The notes under the pieces were generated by a model, which had not been told where the DNA came from, searched no databases, and saw only the letters and a program-made list of their open reading frames with translations. A program made the translations under genes and the position numbers. From Priestia filamentosa (GTDB taxonomy: Bacteria > Bacillota > Bacilli > Bacillales > Bacillaceae_H), in the NCBI RefSeq assembly GCF_900177535.1, contig NZ_FXAJ01000006.1, forward strand, positions 124,001 through 188,000: DNA of 64,000 nucleotides. The letters are read 5' to 3'. Below are positions 55,253 through 64,000 of the stretch, in pieces (the first letter of the stretch is position 1; each line of letters opens with the position of its first letter).

Positions 55253-56623
55253 TTAAACATAGAGACTGTTTTCGGGTTTCAGCCACTTACGGTCCGCTTG
55301 TTTATCTATTTCCCCATCTTTAAACACAAGCTTTCCTCTATTCATAGTCCCCACTACTTTACACGGGAACGTGTGACCTATATATAAGCTTTCTTTATGC
55401 TTAGCATAATAATTTTCTGCCGTAACAGTATATGATTCGTCTAATGTAACAAAAGCAAAATCTGCATCTGCTCCTTTGGCAATGTGCCCTTTTCGATCAG
55501 AGATTCCAAACCGTTCAGCAGGATTTGAAGCAGTCCACTTTGCTACTTTTTCAAATGGAATATTGTGCGCTAAAGAAAGCTCAATAGAAGCAAGAAGAGA
55601 AAACTGCCCACCACTAATTCCGCCCCATGCTTCAAAAAGGTTATGAACATTAGGATCTTTTAAGTCATATGGACACGGTGAATGATCAGATGAAATCATA
55701 TCAAATTGATCATTCTTCAAAAGTTCGATAAGCTTTTGTCTTTCATGGTCTTCTCTTAAAGGCGGTGCACATTTTGCAACAGCTCCAAGCTCTCTTAAGT
55801 GTCCATGATGAAATAATAAATAGTGGGGACACGTTTCAACAGTAATGTTCATTCCTCTTTCTTTTGCTTCTTGGATCTTTTCCATTGCTTTTGCTGAACT
55901 AATATGAACAAAATGAAGAGGACAATTTGTAAGCTCTGCATAATAGATAGCGCGTTCCACTGCCTCGACTTCCGCTGCAATTGGGCGAGTTTCTAAATAG
56001 TCATCAGCACTATACTTTCCTTCGTTCTCTTTTTCTTTTTTCAACCAGTTTGTCATACTTGCACTCTCAGAATGGAGAGCAAGTACTTTTCCGAGGCGAG
56101 CAATCTGTTTCATTCCGTCTAGCAATGTAATATCATCAACGGCTTCAAACTCTTTGTTGCCTGTTGTAGAAAGAAAGGCTTTAAACCCAATTACACCTGA
56201 TTCTGCAAGAGGCTTTAAATCTTCCTCATTTCCAGGAACAAGTCCACCCCACAGACCAAAATCTACAACAGACTTCTCATTTCCTATCCTCGCCTTTTCG
56301 TCTAATGCTTCTTTATTTACAGTAGAGGGAATACCATTTAAAGGCATATCAAAATAAGTTGTGCATCCCCCAGCAGCCATCATCATGGAACCTGTATGAA
56401 ATCCTTCCCAATGCTCTCTTCCAGGCTCACTGAAATGTACATGAACATCAATCATCCCTGGAAAAACATATTGATGTTCTGCATCCCATTCCTGTTCTCC
56501 TTGATCTTGGAGATCTTTCTCAATTGCAGCAACTTTCCCGTCTTTAACCCCGATATCTGTCTTAACGACACCTGTTGGGAGAACAACGTTTCCATTTCGA
56601 ATTACAACATCATACAAGCTCAT
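55253..56623 (-). CDS. allB: Allantoinase
   Basis: The 456-residue cyclic amidohydrolase has the metal motif DVHVHFSEPGREHWEGF, the carbamylated Lys in GVIGFKAFLST, HSES (LALHSES), VHISSAKAMEKIQEA and SSDHSPC. The subtype is allantoinase rather than dihydroorotase because of the GREHWEGFHTGSMMMAAGG segment and the purine context. It opens the hydantoin ring of allantoin to allantoate, which pucF (61509-62756) then degrades. Called pucH in B. subtilis. It ends the minus-strand block; 28 bp separate it from the fumarylacetoacetate-hydrolase gene. Confidence 0.93.
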   Translation of the reverse strand: MSLYDVVIRNGNVVLPTGVVKTDIGVKDGKVAAIEKDLQDQGEQEWDAEHQYVFPGMIDVHVHFSEPGREHWEGFHTGSMMMAAGGCTTYFDMPLNGIPSTVNKEALDEKARIGNEKSVVDFGLWGGLVPGNEEDLKPLAESGVIGFKAFLSTTGNKEFEAVDDITLLDGMKQIARLGKVLALHSESASMTNWLKKEKENEGKYSADDYLETRPIAAEVEAVERAIYYAELTNCPLHFVHISSAKAMEKIQEAKERGMNITVETCPHYLLFHHGHLRELGAVAKCAPPLREDHERQKLIELLKNDQFDMISSDHSPCPYDLKDPNVHNLFEAWGGISGGQFSLLASIELSLAHNIPFEKVAKWTASNPAERFGISDRKGHIAKGADADFAFVTLDESYTVTAENYYAKHKESLYIGHTFPCKVVGTMNRGKLVFKDGEIDKQADRKWLKPENSLYV

Positions 56624-56651
56624 AAAAGTCTCTCCTTCTCTAGCTTCTTAT

Positions 56652-57527
56652 TTATTTTGCAAGTAACAAACCCACTCGTACATCATTTTTTAACGATGCT
56701 AATTCTGTCACCCGACATTCAACAACGTCTTTCTCATTAATAAGGACGGAGCCTGGTGTTCCTGTCAAAATTATATCGCCAGGATTAAGCGTCATAATAC
56801 TTGAAAAAAACTCGAGGAGCCAAAGTGGGTCGTACATCATATTTGAGACTGTATTACTGTGCTTAACTTCTCCATTTAGCACTGTCTCTACTTTAATTTT
56901 ATTAAGAGAAGAAAACTCATCTAAAGTCACAAAGGAACTCCCAATGCTACAAAATGTATCAAAGCTTTTAGAACGCTGTAGATAGCGAGGGTTTTTCCCA
57001 TGAATATCTTTTGCTGTAACATCTAGTGCTGTTGTAAAACCCGCAATAAACTCCTTTGCATCTTCCTGTTTTACATTTTTACATTGTTTTCCTATTACAA
57101 TGGCAAGCTCTCCTTCTGCTGTCACTTCCTTTGATTGAACAGGAAGTAAAATAGGTTGATTTGGACCAACAAGGGTAGAGCTTGGTTTTGTGAACATTAC
57201 GGGCTCTTCTTCTGGAAGCTTACCAGAAAGCTCAATTGCTTTTTCTACATAGTTCATTCCGACACCTAAAACAGTACTAGGATTTTTACAAAGGGCGATT
57301 TCAACAGCTTCCTCTTTTATAGAAGGAAAAACGCTTAGCTTTTGTTTTCCTTCTGTTTTATACCATGTGCAAAGCTCGCTGAATTGTCCTTCTCTTAGTA
57401 AAGAGACGAAGTCTTCTTCGAAGCACATGCCTTCCATTTCATTAATAGTTTCAATAGAAATAAAACGATTATCATGAGTGAGGGCTATCGTTTCTTTTCC
57501 TTCTATACTTAAAGCAGCTAATTTCAT
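56652..57527 (-). CDS. Fumarylacetoacetate hydrolase-family protein
   Basis: It has 291 residues. The C-terminal two thirds carries the FAH fold: VGMNYVEKAIEL, MFTKPSSTLVGPNQPILLP, the metal site AEGELAIVIGKQCKN, the Asp/Lys segment FTTALDVTAKDIHG, and LTGTPGSVL at the end. Family enzymes cleave or decarboxylate acyl-pyruvates and related 2-keto acids, with Mg2+ or Mn2+. It overlaps the amidase gene by four bases (ATGA), so they act together. An FAH/amidase pair is not part of the B. subtilis puc operon, so this is probably an added step on a purine- or ureido-type compound. Confidence 0.82.
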   Translation of the reverse strand: MKLAALSIEGKETIALTHDNRFISIETINEMEGMCFEEDFVSLLREGQFSELCTWYKTEGKQKLSVFPSIKEEAVEIALCKNPSTVLGVGMNYVEKAIELSGKLPEEEPVMFTKPSSTLVGPNQPILLPVQSKEVTAEGELAIVIGKQCKNVKQEDAKEFIAGFTTALDVTAKDIHGKNPRYLQRSKSFDTFCSIGSSFVTLDEFSSLNKIKVETVLNGEVKHSNTVSNMMYDPLWLLEFFSSIMTLNPGDIILTGTPGSVLINEKDVVECRVTELASLKNDVRVGLLLAK

Positions 57528-58738
57528 ACATTTTCACCTCTTTTACTTGTTATAAAGCTTTGGTCTATTTTTCTTAAAAAGCGCTGAGACCAGCGTAATA
57601 GTTTCAAGTCTTGATTTCTATTTGCAATAAGAGATAACCCAACAGGTATTCCATTCACTTCAACAACTGGAAGCGTCACTTGTGGAAGACGAGCTAAACC
57701 CGCAATACATGATAAGCTCATTGTTTTCGCTCTATACTTTTCAGCCGTTTCTCCTTGGAGATTAAGTAAAGGTGCTCCACCAGGGGCTGTTGGGATTACA
57801 AGTATTCCATCTTCTCCAAGCAAATGTGTAAGCTCGTTTGTTATTTTCTCCCTTAGCTTATAAGCGGCTTCATTCTGTTCTTTTTTCAACGTACTTGTCC
57901 AGTCGAATCGTTCAGAAATTCCTGATCCAAAGATTGGGTTTTCTTTCTTGATCCATTGCTCATGCTCTTTCCAAATTTCGATTCCTTGAATTGTTCTAAA
58001 GACACTTGACCACTCTGATAAACCTTCACGTGAAATCCTTTGCCACTTGCTATTTTCGCTTTCCTCTTCTAATAGTTTTAAGAAGGGAAGAAAAGCAGCT
58101 TTTGTTTCTCCCTCAAGAAGTTCCCATGCATCTTCTGCAAACTCAACGTTTATAAAATCTCCGTCTTCTTTAAATTGAGGAAGCAGAACACGCCCAATCT
58201 TAAGTAATAAATCAATGCTATTTGCCATCCACCCTACTGTGTCATAGCTTTTAGCAAGTGGAATAACCCCTTCTATCGGCACAGCTCCATGTGTTGGCCT
58301 AAACCCATAAATACCACAATAAGAAGACGGAATGCGGACCGAGCCTCCAGTGTCGGTTCCTAGAGAAAAATCAACTGTTTGACCCGCAACAGAAACAGCT
58401 GATCCACTTGAAGAACCTCCAGGAATGCGATCTGGAGCTTTCGGATTAATAGGTGTACCATAATGGAAATTCTCACCGTTTAAACTGTACATCAATTCAT
58501 CGGTATGAGTGGTTCCATGCAGCTTTGCACCTTGATTAAGCAACATGTCAATTGCCACTGCATTTCTTTTAGATTCCTCATGTGTACGAAGCCATGTAGG
58601 ATTTCCTGCACTGCTTTGATAATGTTGAATGGCAAAGACATCTTTCACAGAAAAAACCAAACCATCCAAGCTGCCTTTCCCTGTTGGGGCAATTGCTACA
58701 TTCTGATTAAAAAAAGCATTCCATTGATCTTTTATCAT
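57524..58738 (-). CDS. Amidase signature-family enzyme
   Basis: The 404-residue protein has the Ser-cisSer-Lys triad regions: Lys in GLVFSVKDVFAIQ, cis-Ser in GGSSSGSAVSVAG, and nucleophile Ser in GTDTGGSVRIPSSYCGIYGFRPT. It hydrolyses an amide, releasing ammonia; the substrate is not evident. Inside the purine cluster, oxamate, ureido or hydantoin-derived amides are candidates. It lies between the purine permease gene (10-bp gap) and the FAH-family gene (4-bp overlap), so permease, amidase, FAH and allB look like one transcript. ATG at 58738 follows GAGGAGGAGCTT. Confidence 0.85.
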   Translation of the reverse strand: MIKDQWNAFFNQNVAIAPTGKGSLDGLVFSVKDVFAIQHYQSSAGNPTWLRTHEESKRNAVAIDMLLNQGAKLHGTTHTDELMYSLNGENFHYGTPINPKAPDRIPGGSSSGSAVSVAGQTVDFSLGTDTGGSVRIPSSYCGIYGFRPTHGAVPIEGVIPLAKSYDTVGWMANSIDLLLKIGRVLLPQFKEDGDFINVEFAEDAWELLEGETKAAFLPFLKLLEEESENSKWQRISREGLSEWSSVFRTIQGIEIWKEHEQWIKKENPIFGSGISERFDWTSTLKKEQNEAAYKLREKITNELTHLLGEDGILVIPTAPGGAPLLNLQGETAEKYRAKTMSLSCIAGLARLPQVTLPVVEVNGIPVGLSLIANRNQDLKLLRWSQRFLRKIDQSFITSKRGENV

Positions 58739-58748
58739 AAGCTCCTCC

Positions 58749-60092
58749 TCATTTTCCTTTATATCTTCTCTCTTCTTCTACTGAAGCTCCTTTTTTTATA
58801 TTCCGTTTTGAAAGTTTTATATTTTCTAATAAAAGAGATAGTAAAATTCCCATGAGTAAACCATTGCTAGCAAGCGGTCTTAAAATACTTGGCACTGTTT
58901 CAAAATAAGAAGCAGGAAACGTCATTAAACCTATACCAATAAACAAAGGAATGCTTAATCGATACACATTTTCCGGCGTAAATGTAATTGTAATAAAATA
59001 GTTAAAAGAAGAATGAAGCAACCGTAAATATGTCACAAGCAAAACGGCACTACCTACACTAAGGGGAAGCTTAGCCATCATATTTCCTACGTATGGAACA
59101 GCCCCCATCAAAGTAAAGAGTGCTCCTCCAATCAGAAAAGGAAGTCGTTCAACAATTTTTGTTTGCTGAAGGAACCCAATAGAAGAGACATATGGTGCGA
59201 ACGGAACTAAGCCAAATAATCCAGAACAAATGCCTAACACGCCGCTAATTGTAAATGAGCCCCTATACTCTCCCTTTGTCGCCTCTTTTTTATAAATTTC
59301 ATCGGTTCCTTTTAGAGCTCCGAATGTGTTGGATGTATTGATGAGACCTGCAATAACAGCTGTTAAAATAATGCCGATATCAAAACTAGGGGAACCAAGT
59401 GGAAAAAGTTTTATACTTACTCCTTCTGAAACCTCTACAGCCGCTTTCTCCCCAAACAAAAGATTAAACGAAATCCACCCAACAATAATGCCAATAAGTA
59501 AGGAATATTTAGCAAAGGAAGGGCGAGCCTTTATACTGAAGATAATCACAAAAGCAACAACAGCTACTGACAATAAAAGAACTGGTACATCGATATGTGC
59601 TTCTTCATCACCTTTGCCAAATGGAATACCTAGCATTCCTTGAAGGAACATTGTATTGAGGCGGCAAGCTAATAAAAACAAAAAAACAGCCATAACACCA
59701 TTGTTAAATAAACGGGATAAATAACCTGATAGGCCGCTCACCCCAATAACAATTGTAATAATTCCTGAAATGATGATTCCAACACTTAAACTTCCTCCAA
59801 TAGTTGCTAGAGACATACCGCTCTCAGCAGCTCCATAACAAAGACTTAAAATAACTCCCCACCATAACCCTGATTGCCCTTCCATAATCGAACGCTTATG
59901 GCCTAAGAAAGCTTGTAAAACACAAGCTAGACCCGTAAACAAAAAGGAACATTGAACTAATGAAACAAGCGTTTCATGGGAAAGTTGAAAAGCTGCTCCA
60001 ACTGTAATCGGAATAACAACTGTGTTGGTAAAAATAAAAAAGAGCCATTGCAAACCTGCAAGCCACCCTTTTATACTAAGAAACTCTCTCAT
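58749..60092 (-). CDS. Purine/allantoin permease (NCS2 type)
   Basis: The 447-residue membrane protein has 12 to 14 segments and belongs to the uracil/xanthine permease family. It shows the NCS2-type helix start GQSGLWWGVILSLCYGAAESGMSLA and a central substrate segment GLINTSNTFGALKGTD, followed by LVPFAPYVSSIGFLQQT. The NTSNTFGA motif is the one seen in the PbuX/PucK-like branch. It imports a purine or urate-type base. First in the minus-strand transcript that continues to allB. A terminator (60171-60199) separates it from pucG. Confidence 0.85.
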   Translation of the reverse strand: MREFLSIKGWLAGLQWLFFIFTNTVVIPITVGAAFQLSHETLVSLVQCSFLFTGLACVLQAFLGHKRSIMEGQSGLWWGVILSLCYGAAESGMSLATIGGSLSVGIIISGIITIVIGVSGLSGYLSRLFNNGVMAVFLFLLACRLNTMFLQGMLGIPFGKGDEEAHIDVPVLLLSVAVVAFVIIFSIKARPSFAKYSLLIGIIVGWISFNLLFGEKAAVEVSEGVSIKLFPLGSPSFDIGIILTAVIAGLINTSNTFGALKGTDEIYKKEATKGEYRGSFTISGVLGICSGLFGLVPFAPYVSSIGFLQQTKIVERLPFLIGGALFTLMGAVPYVGNMMAKLPLSVGSAVLLVTYLRLLHSSFNYFITITFTPENVYRLSIPLFIGIGLMTFPASYFETVPSILRPLASNGLLMGILLSLLLENIKLSKRNIKKGASVEEERRYKGK

Positions 60093-60170
60093 AAATTCAC
60101 CTTCTATATGTGTAAGGAATGGGATCTATTTATCTACTTTTCTCTTTATCTGTATCGGCTACAGTGCGCA

Positions 60171-60199
60171 AAAAGATTCCGGAGCCTCCGGAATCTTTT
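60171..60199. terminator. Terminator between pucG and the permease
   Basis: AAAAGATTCCGGAG and CTCCGGAATCTTTT form a strong GC-centred stem with T-runs on both sides. It lies 26 bp after the pucG stop codon. Confidence 0.9.
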
Positions 60200-60224
60200 T
60201 CTAAAAATCACATCAGCATCTTCT

Positions 60225-61496
60225 TTACTTTATTACTGTGCTCTCTTTTCCATTCTCTTTTTCTTGAAGGCTACCTGCTTCATACACATCTAGCGCTGCT
60301 TGAAGTCCTCTGCCAACTTGAATTTTTGCTCCATTACGAATAAGGGATGCTTCGAGAGCTGATAAAACAAATAAAATATTTTCTTTGCGGCAGCTGTAGC
60401 CCATCGCTCCAATTCTCCAAATCTTGCCGTGTAGCGGTCCAAACGAACTAGCAATTTCAATTCCGAATTGTTCAAGAAGCATTGTTCTAACTTTTTCTCC
60501 ATCAACACCTTCTGGGATATCTACGCATGTTACCATCGGTAATTTTTGAGGTCCTTCATTAAATAACGTTAAGCCCATTGCTTTAATTCCTTCAATAAGT
60601 GCTCTCTCATGAAAACGGTGACGTGAGAACCTTTCTTTTAAGCCCTCTTGAAGAACAATGCGCACTCCCTCACGCAAAGCATATAGCATCGATGTTGCTT
60701 CTGTATGATGATTAAGACGACGTGGTCCCCAGTAGTCTTGAAGCTGGCTTAAGTCAAAATAATTGCTCCGAATCGGATGCTGAACGTTAACGCGATCCTG
60801 ATCTGTTGCAACACCTTTTTCAACCTTTTTACGACGAGCAAGAATTTCTTCAACTCGCTCATTGTAAGTAATAGGAGCCATTCCAGACGGTACAGAAAGA
60901 CACTTTTGAGTTCCGCCAATAACAGCATCAAGTTGCCACTCATCAACTTTAACTTCTGTTCCACCAATTGTTGCAACAGCATCTACAATTGTTAACACGC
61001 CAAGCTCTCGACAAGCAGGACCAACTTTATCTAACGGCTGCATACATCCTGTTGACGTTTCACCATGAACAACAGCAAGTACTTTTGGTTTCACTCGTTT
61101 TACTTCATTAATGATCTCTTCTTGATCAAATACTGTGCCCCACTCACATTCCATCAAATGAATGTCTGCTCCGTTGCGCTCAGCAATTTCTGTTAAAAGA
61201 TGACCAAATCTACCAAAAATAGGAATTAAAACTTTATCACCGGGCTCTAAAACACTGCATAACACAGCTTCCAGACCTGATCTGGATGTTCCATCAATTG
61301 GAAATGCCCACTTATTTTTCGTTTGGAATACTCCTCGAAGCATTTCCATTGTTTCGTTCATCATCGTTGTAAATGCAGGATCAAATTGCCCAAGGATTGG
61401 GTTGCTCATTGCACGTAGAACTCTTGGATCAACTTCTACAGGACCTGGTGTCATAATTGTTCGTAAAGGTGAATTTATTTCTTGGAAACTTACCAT
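60225..61496 (-). CDS. pucG: (S)-ureidoglycine-glyoxylate aminotransferase
   Basis: The 423-residue class V PLP enzyme has MTPGPVEVDPRVLRAMSNPILGQFDPAFT at the N-terminus, PIDGTSRSGLEAVL, VHGETSTGC, TIVDAVATIGG and the Schiff-base Lys in AVIGGTQKCLSVPSG. This matches PucG, which uses ureidoglycine from allantoate breakdown to aminate glyoxylate to glycine. It lies 12 bp after pucF and ends at the terminator 60171-60199. ATG at 61496 follows AAGGAGGAAAAAGG. Confidence 0.92.
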   Translation of the reverse strand: MVSFQEINSPLRTIMTPGPVEVDPRVLRAMSNPILGQFDPAFTTMMNETMEMLRGVFQTKNKWAFPIDGTSRSGLEAVLCSVLEPGDKVLIPIFGRFGHLLTEIAERNGADIHLMECEWGTVFDQEEIINEVKRVKPKVLAVVHGETSTGCMQPLDKVGPACRELGVLTIVDAVATIGGTEVKVDEWQLDAVIGGTQKCLSVPSGMAPITYNERVEEILARRKKVEKGVATDQDRVNVQHPIRSNYFDLSQLQDYWGPRRLNHHTEATSMLYALREGVRIVLQEGLKERFSRHRFHERALIEGIKAMGLTLFNEGPQKLPMVTCVDIPEGVDGEKVRTMLLEQFGIEIASSFGPLHGKIWRIGAMGYSCRKENILFVLSALEASLIRNGAKIQVGRGLQAALDVYEAGSLQEKENGKESTVIK

Positions 61497-61508
61497 CCTT
61501 TTTCCTCC

Positions 61509-62756
61509 TTAATAAGCTAACTTGTGCAATATTTTAATTAAAAGATTTATTCCCTTTTCTAAATCTTCTGTTTTAGTAAATTCGTGCGGTGAATGACTTA
61601 TTCCTTTATGACTTGGAACGAACAAAAGCGAGGTAGGGATGAATTGTCCGAAAACCTGCGAATCATGTCCAGCTCCACTAGTCATTTCTTTAAATGAAGT
61701 GCCTTCTGTTTGAAGGATTGTTGTTGAAAGTTCGTTAAGGTTTTCACACATTTTAATAGGATGCTCATCCATCCACTTGTGAATGTCTAATGATGTGCCC
61801 CTTTCTCTCGCTAGACCTTCAAAGCTTTCAAATGCCTCCTGACAGAATGATTGAATAATATCACTGTCACTATGACGAATATCAATACTGAATGTTACCT
61901 TATTTGGGATAACATTTGGTATATTTGGCTCAACAATCATTTGACCCACTGTTACAACAAGATCAGCAGGCATTCTTTTCGACTTCTCCATTAGTACTTG
62001 AATAAGTGCTGAAGCCGTGTTCATTGCATCCTTTCGCCACTTCATTGGGGTTGTTCCAGCATGGTTACTTTCACCGTTGACCGTTACATTGTATCGGCGC
62101 TGTCCAACAATATGAGACACAACGCCAATGGATTTGTTTTCTCGTTCCAGCACTTCCCCTTGCTCAATATGCAATTCGATAAAACAATCGAAATGAGCAC
62201 TTCCTGGAAGCTGATACTTTCCCTTCCCAAATCCTGACTTTTCCATTGCTTCTATAAATGAAGTACCTTCTTGATCTTTTAATACATAAACGTCATCAAG
62301 TGATCTTAGTCCTGTAATACTTCCTGACCCCCAGTAGGTCATTGGAAATCGACTTCCTTCTTCCTCACATAGTGAAACAACTTCAATTGTTTTTTTGGGA
62401 CGACCGTAATGCTCAGATAAATATTTGAGCGCAAGAAATCCTGCAATAATTCCGTATGCTCCGTCATATTTCCCTCCATTTACGACCGTATCAATATGAG
62501 AGCCTGTAAGAATTGCACGACCTTCTTTTTCGCTACCTTCTAACCTTCCAAAGAGGTTTCCAGCATCATCATAGTAAGCATGTAAAGAAGCCTCCTCCAT
62601 TCGTGCTTTGAGCGCCTCTTGAGCAAGTTTCCAACTCTCAGAATAAAGAAGTCGTGTCACTCCACCGCTTTCACTTCCTCCAAATGAAGCTAACCATTCC
62701 ACCATCTCAGCTGTTTGCTGTGCTAGTGTGAGCTTTTTCTTTTCCTCCATTACCAA
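61509..62756 (-). CDS. pucF: Allantoate amidohydrolase
   Basis: The 415-residue M20-family Zn hydrolase has the two-metal motifs GSHIDTVVNGGKYDGAYGII, VSLCEEEGSRFPMTYWGSGSI, ELHIEQGEVLE, HAGTTPM and GAGHDSQVF. These fit allantoate amidohydrolase (AllC/PucF), which releases ammonia and CO2 from allantoate to give ureidoglycine. N-carbamoyl-L-amino-acid hydrolases are close relatives, but linkage to pucG and allB decides for allantoate. It starts with ATG at 62756 behind GAGGAGGGATATGC. pucF-pucG are one operon, divergent from pucR. Confidence 0.92.
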   Translation of the reverse strand: MVMEEKKKLTLAQQTAEMVEWLASFGGSESGGVTRLLYSESWKLAQEALKARMEEASLHAYYDDAGNLFGRLEGSEKEGRAILTGSHIDTVVNGGKYDGAYGIIAGFLALKYLSEHYGRPKKTIEVVSLCEEEGSRFPMTYWGSGSITGLRSLDDVYVLKDQEGTSFIEAMEKSGFGKGKYQLPGSAHFDCFIELHIEQGEVLERENKSIGVVSHIVGQRRYNVTVNGESNHAGTTPMKWRKDAMNTASALIQVLMEKSKRMPADLVVTVGQMIVEPNIPNVIPNKVTFSIDIRHSDSDIIQSFCQEAFESFEGLARERGTSLDIHKWMDEHPIKMCENLNELSTTILQTEGTSFKEMTSGAGHDSQVFGQFIPTSLLFVPSHKGISHSPHEFTKTEDLEKGINLLIKILHKLAY

Positions 62757-62905
62757 GCATATCCCTCCTCTCTCACAAAAAGTCTTGCTTATATTCCATT
62801 CGTTACTTTTCCTAACATTGTTTGTAATATATATTGATTTTAAAATAGATACCTGCTAAAATCATTGACATAATTGTAGAATATTCAGTCATTTCTTTAT
62901 GCATA

Positions 62906-62913
62906 TTAACCAA
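62906..62913 (-). promoter_or_regulatory. PucR-box core in the pucF/pucR intergenic region
   Basis: On the minus strand this reads TTGGTTAA, the core I recall for the PucR box (WWWCNTTGGTTAA); the flanking positions match poorly. It lies 150 bp upstream of pucF and 59 bp before pucR, fitting PucR control of both. Confidence 0.45.
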
Positions 62914-62971
62914 AACCTTATCTTTCTTGTCCTAAACTTTTAAATATCCTACAAAAGGAGAACTGAGTTTT

Positions 62972-64000
62972 ATGAAATTAAGCGAATTATTAGATTTATC
63001 AGTATTTAAAGGCACAATTATACGAGCTGGAGAGAAGAATATAGATTATGAGGTAAACACTGTTAACATGATGGATGCCCCTGATATTATCCATTTTCTC
63101 AAAAAAGATGAACTTCTTATTACAACTGCTTTTCATTTTAAGGATGACCTTCACTCTCTTATTACACTTATTGAAGAGATGAAAAAGAAAGGTTGCTCAG
63201 GCTTAGGAATTAAAACAAAGCGTTTCTTACAAGAAATCCCACTGCAAGCCATTGAATTAGCTCAACAGCTCAATTTTCCGCTTTTAGAACTTCCTATGCA
63301 TACTTCACTAGGGGATATTGTTCATAAGTCTCTAAATTATATACTCGACATTCGTACAACTGAACTTCGAAATGCAATGATGACGCACCAGCAGTTTACA
63401 AATCAAATTATGAATGGACAAAACGTACATAAAATTTTACAAAGTTTATCATCACTCATTCATTTTCAAGTTGTTTTACTAAATCACCATTTACAACCTA
63501 TTACAAATTCAAGCCATGATTATTCTATCTATGAAAAATTAGAAACTATTTTAGTTGAGAACGATATTTTTCAACAAACGCCTTTCACTTTTTCACTTCT
63601 TAGTCCAGATAAAATTACGCTAACTCTTTTCCCTGTCCATACACACAAGCAGTACAGCTACTTATGTGTTTTTGGGGAGATCCATCCAACAGATCGTTCT
63701 ACTGTTCTTACAATTGAACAAGCTATTAATGTTATAGCTTTTGAGCTAATGAAAGAAAATGCCTTAAAACAAAACGAACGCCGCCTTCACAACGAGTTTT
63801 TTAACAATTTTATTAATGGAAGCTTTACAACATCACAAGAAATCCTTAGCCGAGGAAAAGAATTTGGATTAGAAAATGAGCAACGCTATGTTTGTGCGGT
63901 AGGAAAAACAATTGAACGTCATAAAGAAACTTCATTTTCACAACACAGACAAGATTATGAGCTTATTTACGACACAATCGAAGCTGAATTACAGCGCTTT
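62972..64000 (+). CDS. pucR: PucR-family purine catabolism regulator (partial, 3' end outside window)
   Basis: The reading frame begins with ATG at 62972 behind AAAGGAGAACTGAGTTT and is open to the window edge (343 codons). The N-terminal part, MKLSELLDLSVFKGTIIRAG followed by MMDAPDIIHFLKKDELLITTAFHFKDD, is the PucR N-terminal domain (about 1-125). It continues into a GGDEF-like central region (from about 260). The CdaR-type C-terminal HTH lies outside. PucR activates allantoin and urate degradation genes when allantoin-type inducers accumulate and nitrogen is short. It is divergent from pucF. Confidence 0.9.
   Translation, partial: MKLSELLDLSVFKGTIIRAGEKNIDYEVNTVNMMDAPDIIHFLKKDELLITTAFHFKDDLHSLITLIEEMKKKGCSGLGIKTKRFLQEIPLQAIELAQQLNFPLLELPMHTSLGDIVHKSLNYILDIRTTELRNAMMTHQQFTNQIMNGQNVHKILQSLSSLIHFQVVLLNHHLQPITNSSHDYSIYEKLETILVENDIFQQTPFTFSLLSPDKITLTLFPVHTHKQYSYLCVFGEIHPTDRSTVLTIEQAINVIAFELMKENALKQNERRLHNEFFNNFINGSFTTSQEILSRGKEFGLENEQRYVCAVGKTIERHKETSFSQHRQDYELIYDTIEAELQRF

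Noticed and set aside
56396..56740. 114-codon plus-strand frame across the allB/FAH junction
   Set aside because: Antisense to two well-supported genes; no promoter or ribosome site.

Overview
The window is low-GC Firmicute DNA. Strong GGAGG-type ribosome sites, TTG/GTG starts, cre boxes and close relatives of Bacillus genes (iolT/iolI/iolG, bsdBCD, yugP, pucF/pucG/pucR) place it in the Bacillaceae (Bacillus or Priestia-like). No rRNA, tRNA, CRISPR array, transposase or integrase was recognised. Both edges cut a gene: an azoreductase at the left and a PucR regulator at the right.

Layout, 0-38 kb: azoR (partial); a MerR, zinc peptidase and CBS-domain membrane protein operon; LysR divergent from gdhA; a DUF2935 gene; an inositol island (iolT-iolI-iolG-iolH) with a divergent AraC regulator, two cre-like boxes and phased direct repeats; the phenolic acid decarboxylase genes bsdB, bsdC-bsdD and the LysR gene bsdA; an arginase-fold gene; an RpiR regulator divergent from two sugar-type oxidoreductases; DUF3231, a glutamine-amidotransferase hydrolase and a two-component system; an NlpC/P60 wall protein whose catalytic Cys is Ser; YitT, galE, a decayed glycosidase, nei, two small membrane proteins, YwqG, a PAS-PAS-GGDEF-EAL protein and an AraC regulator.

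Layout, 38-51 kb (the standout locus, all on the minus strand): a complete two-component lanthipeptide cluster whose precursors are near copies of the Enterococcus cytolysin subunits. In transcription order it holds a small-subunit precursor (53 codons), two tandem large-subunit precursors, a LanM synthetase, a C39-peptidase ABC exporter, a subtilisin-like protease and a CylI-like M50 protease. Next come a LuxR-type regulator and a complete Agr quorum-sensing system (agrB, agrD, agrC, agrA). The 48-codon agrD and the small-subunit gene are short and easily missed. The agr genes are preceded by a LytTR-type direct repeat with 21-bp spacing. The cytolysin regulators CylR1/CylR2 were not seen; a thiolactone-peptide circuit seems to take their place.

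Layout, 51-64 kb: an aspartate-type aminotransferase; an 896-residue fusion of a long parallel beta-helix with a CbxX/SpoVK-type AAA+ ATPase with an altered Walker A; and a purine (allantoin) catabolic block with allantoinase, a fumarylacetoacetate-hydrolase-fold enzyme, an amidase, a purine permease, pucG, pucF and divergent pucR.

All identifications come from reading the translated sequence and remembered family features; no database search was run.
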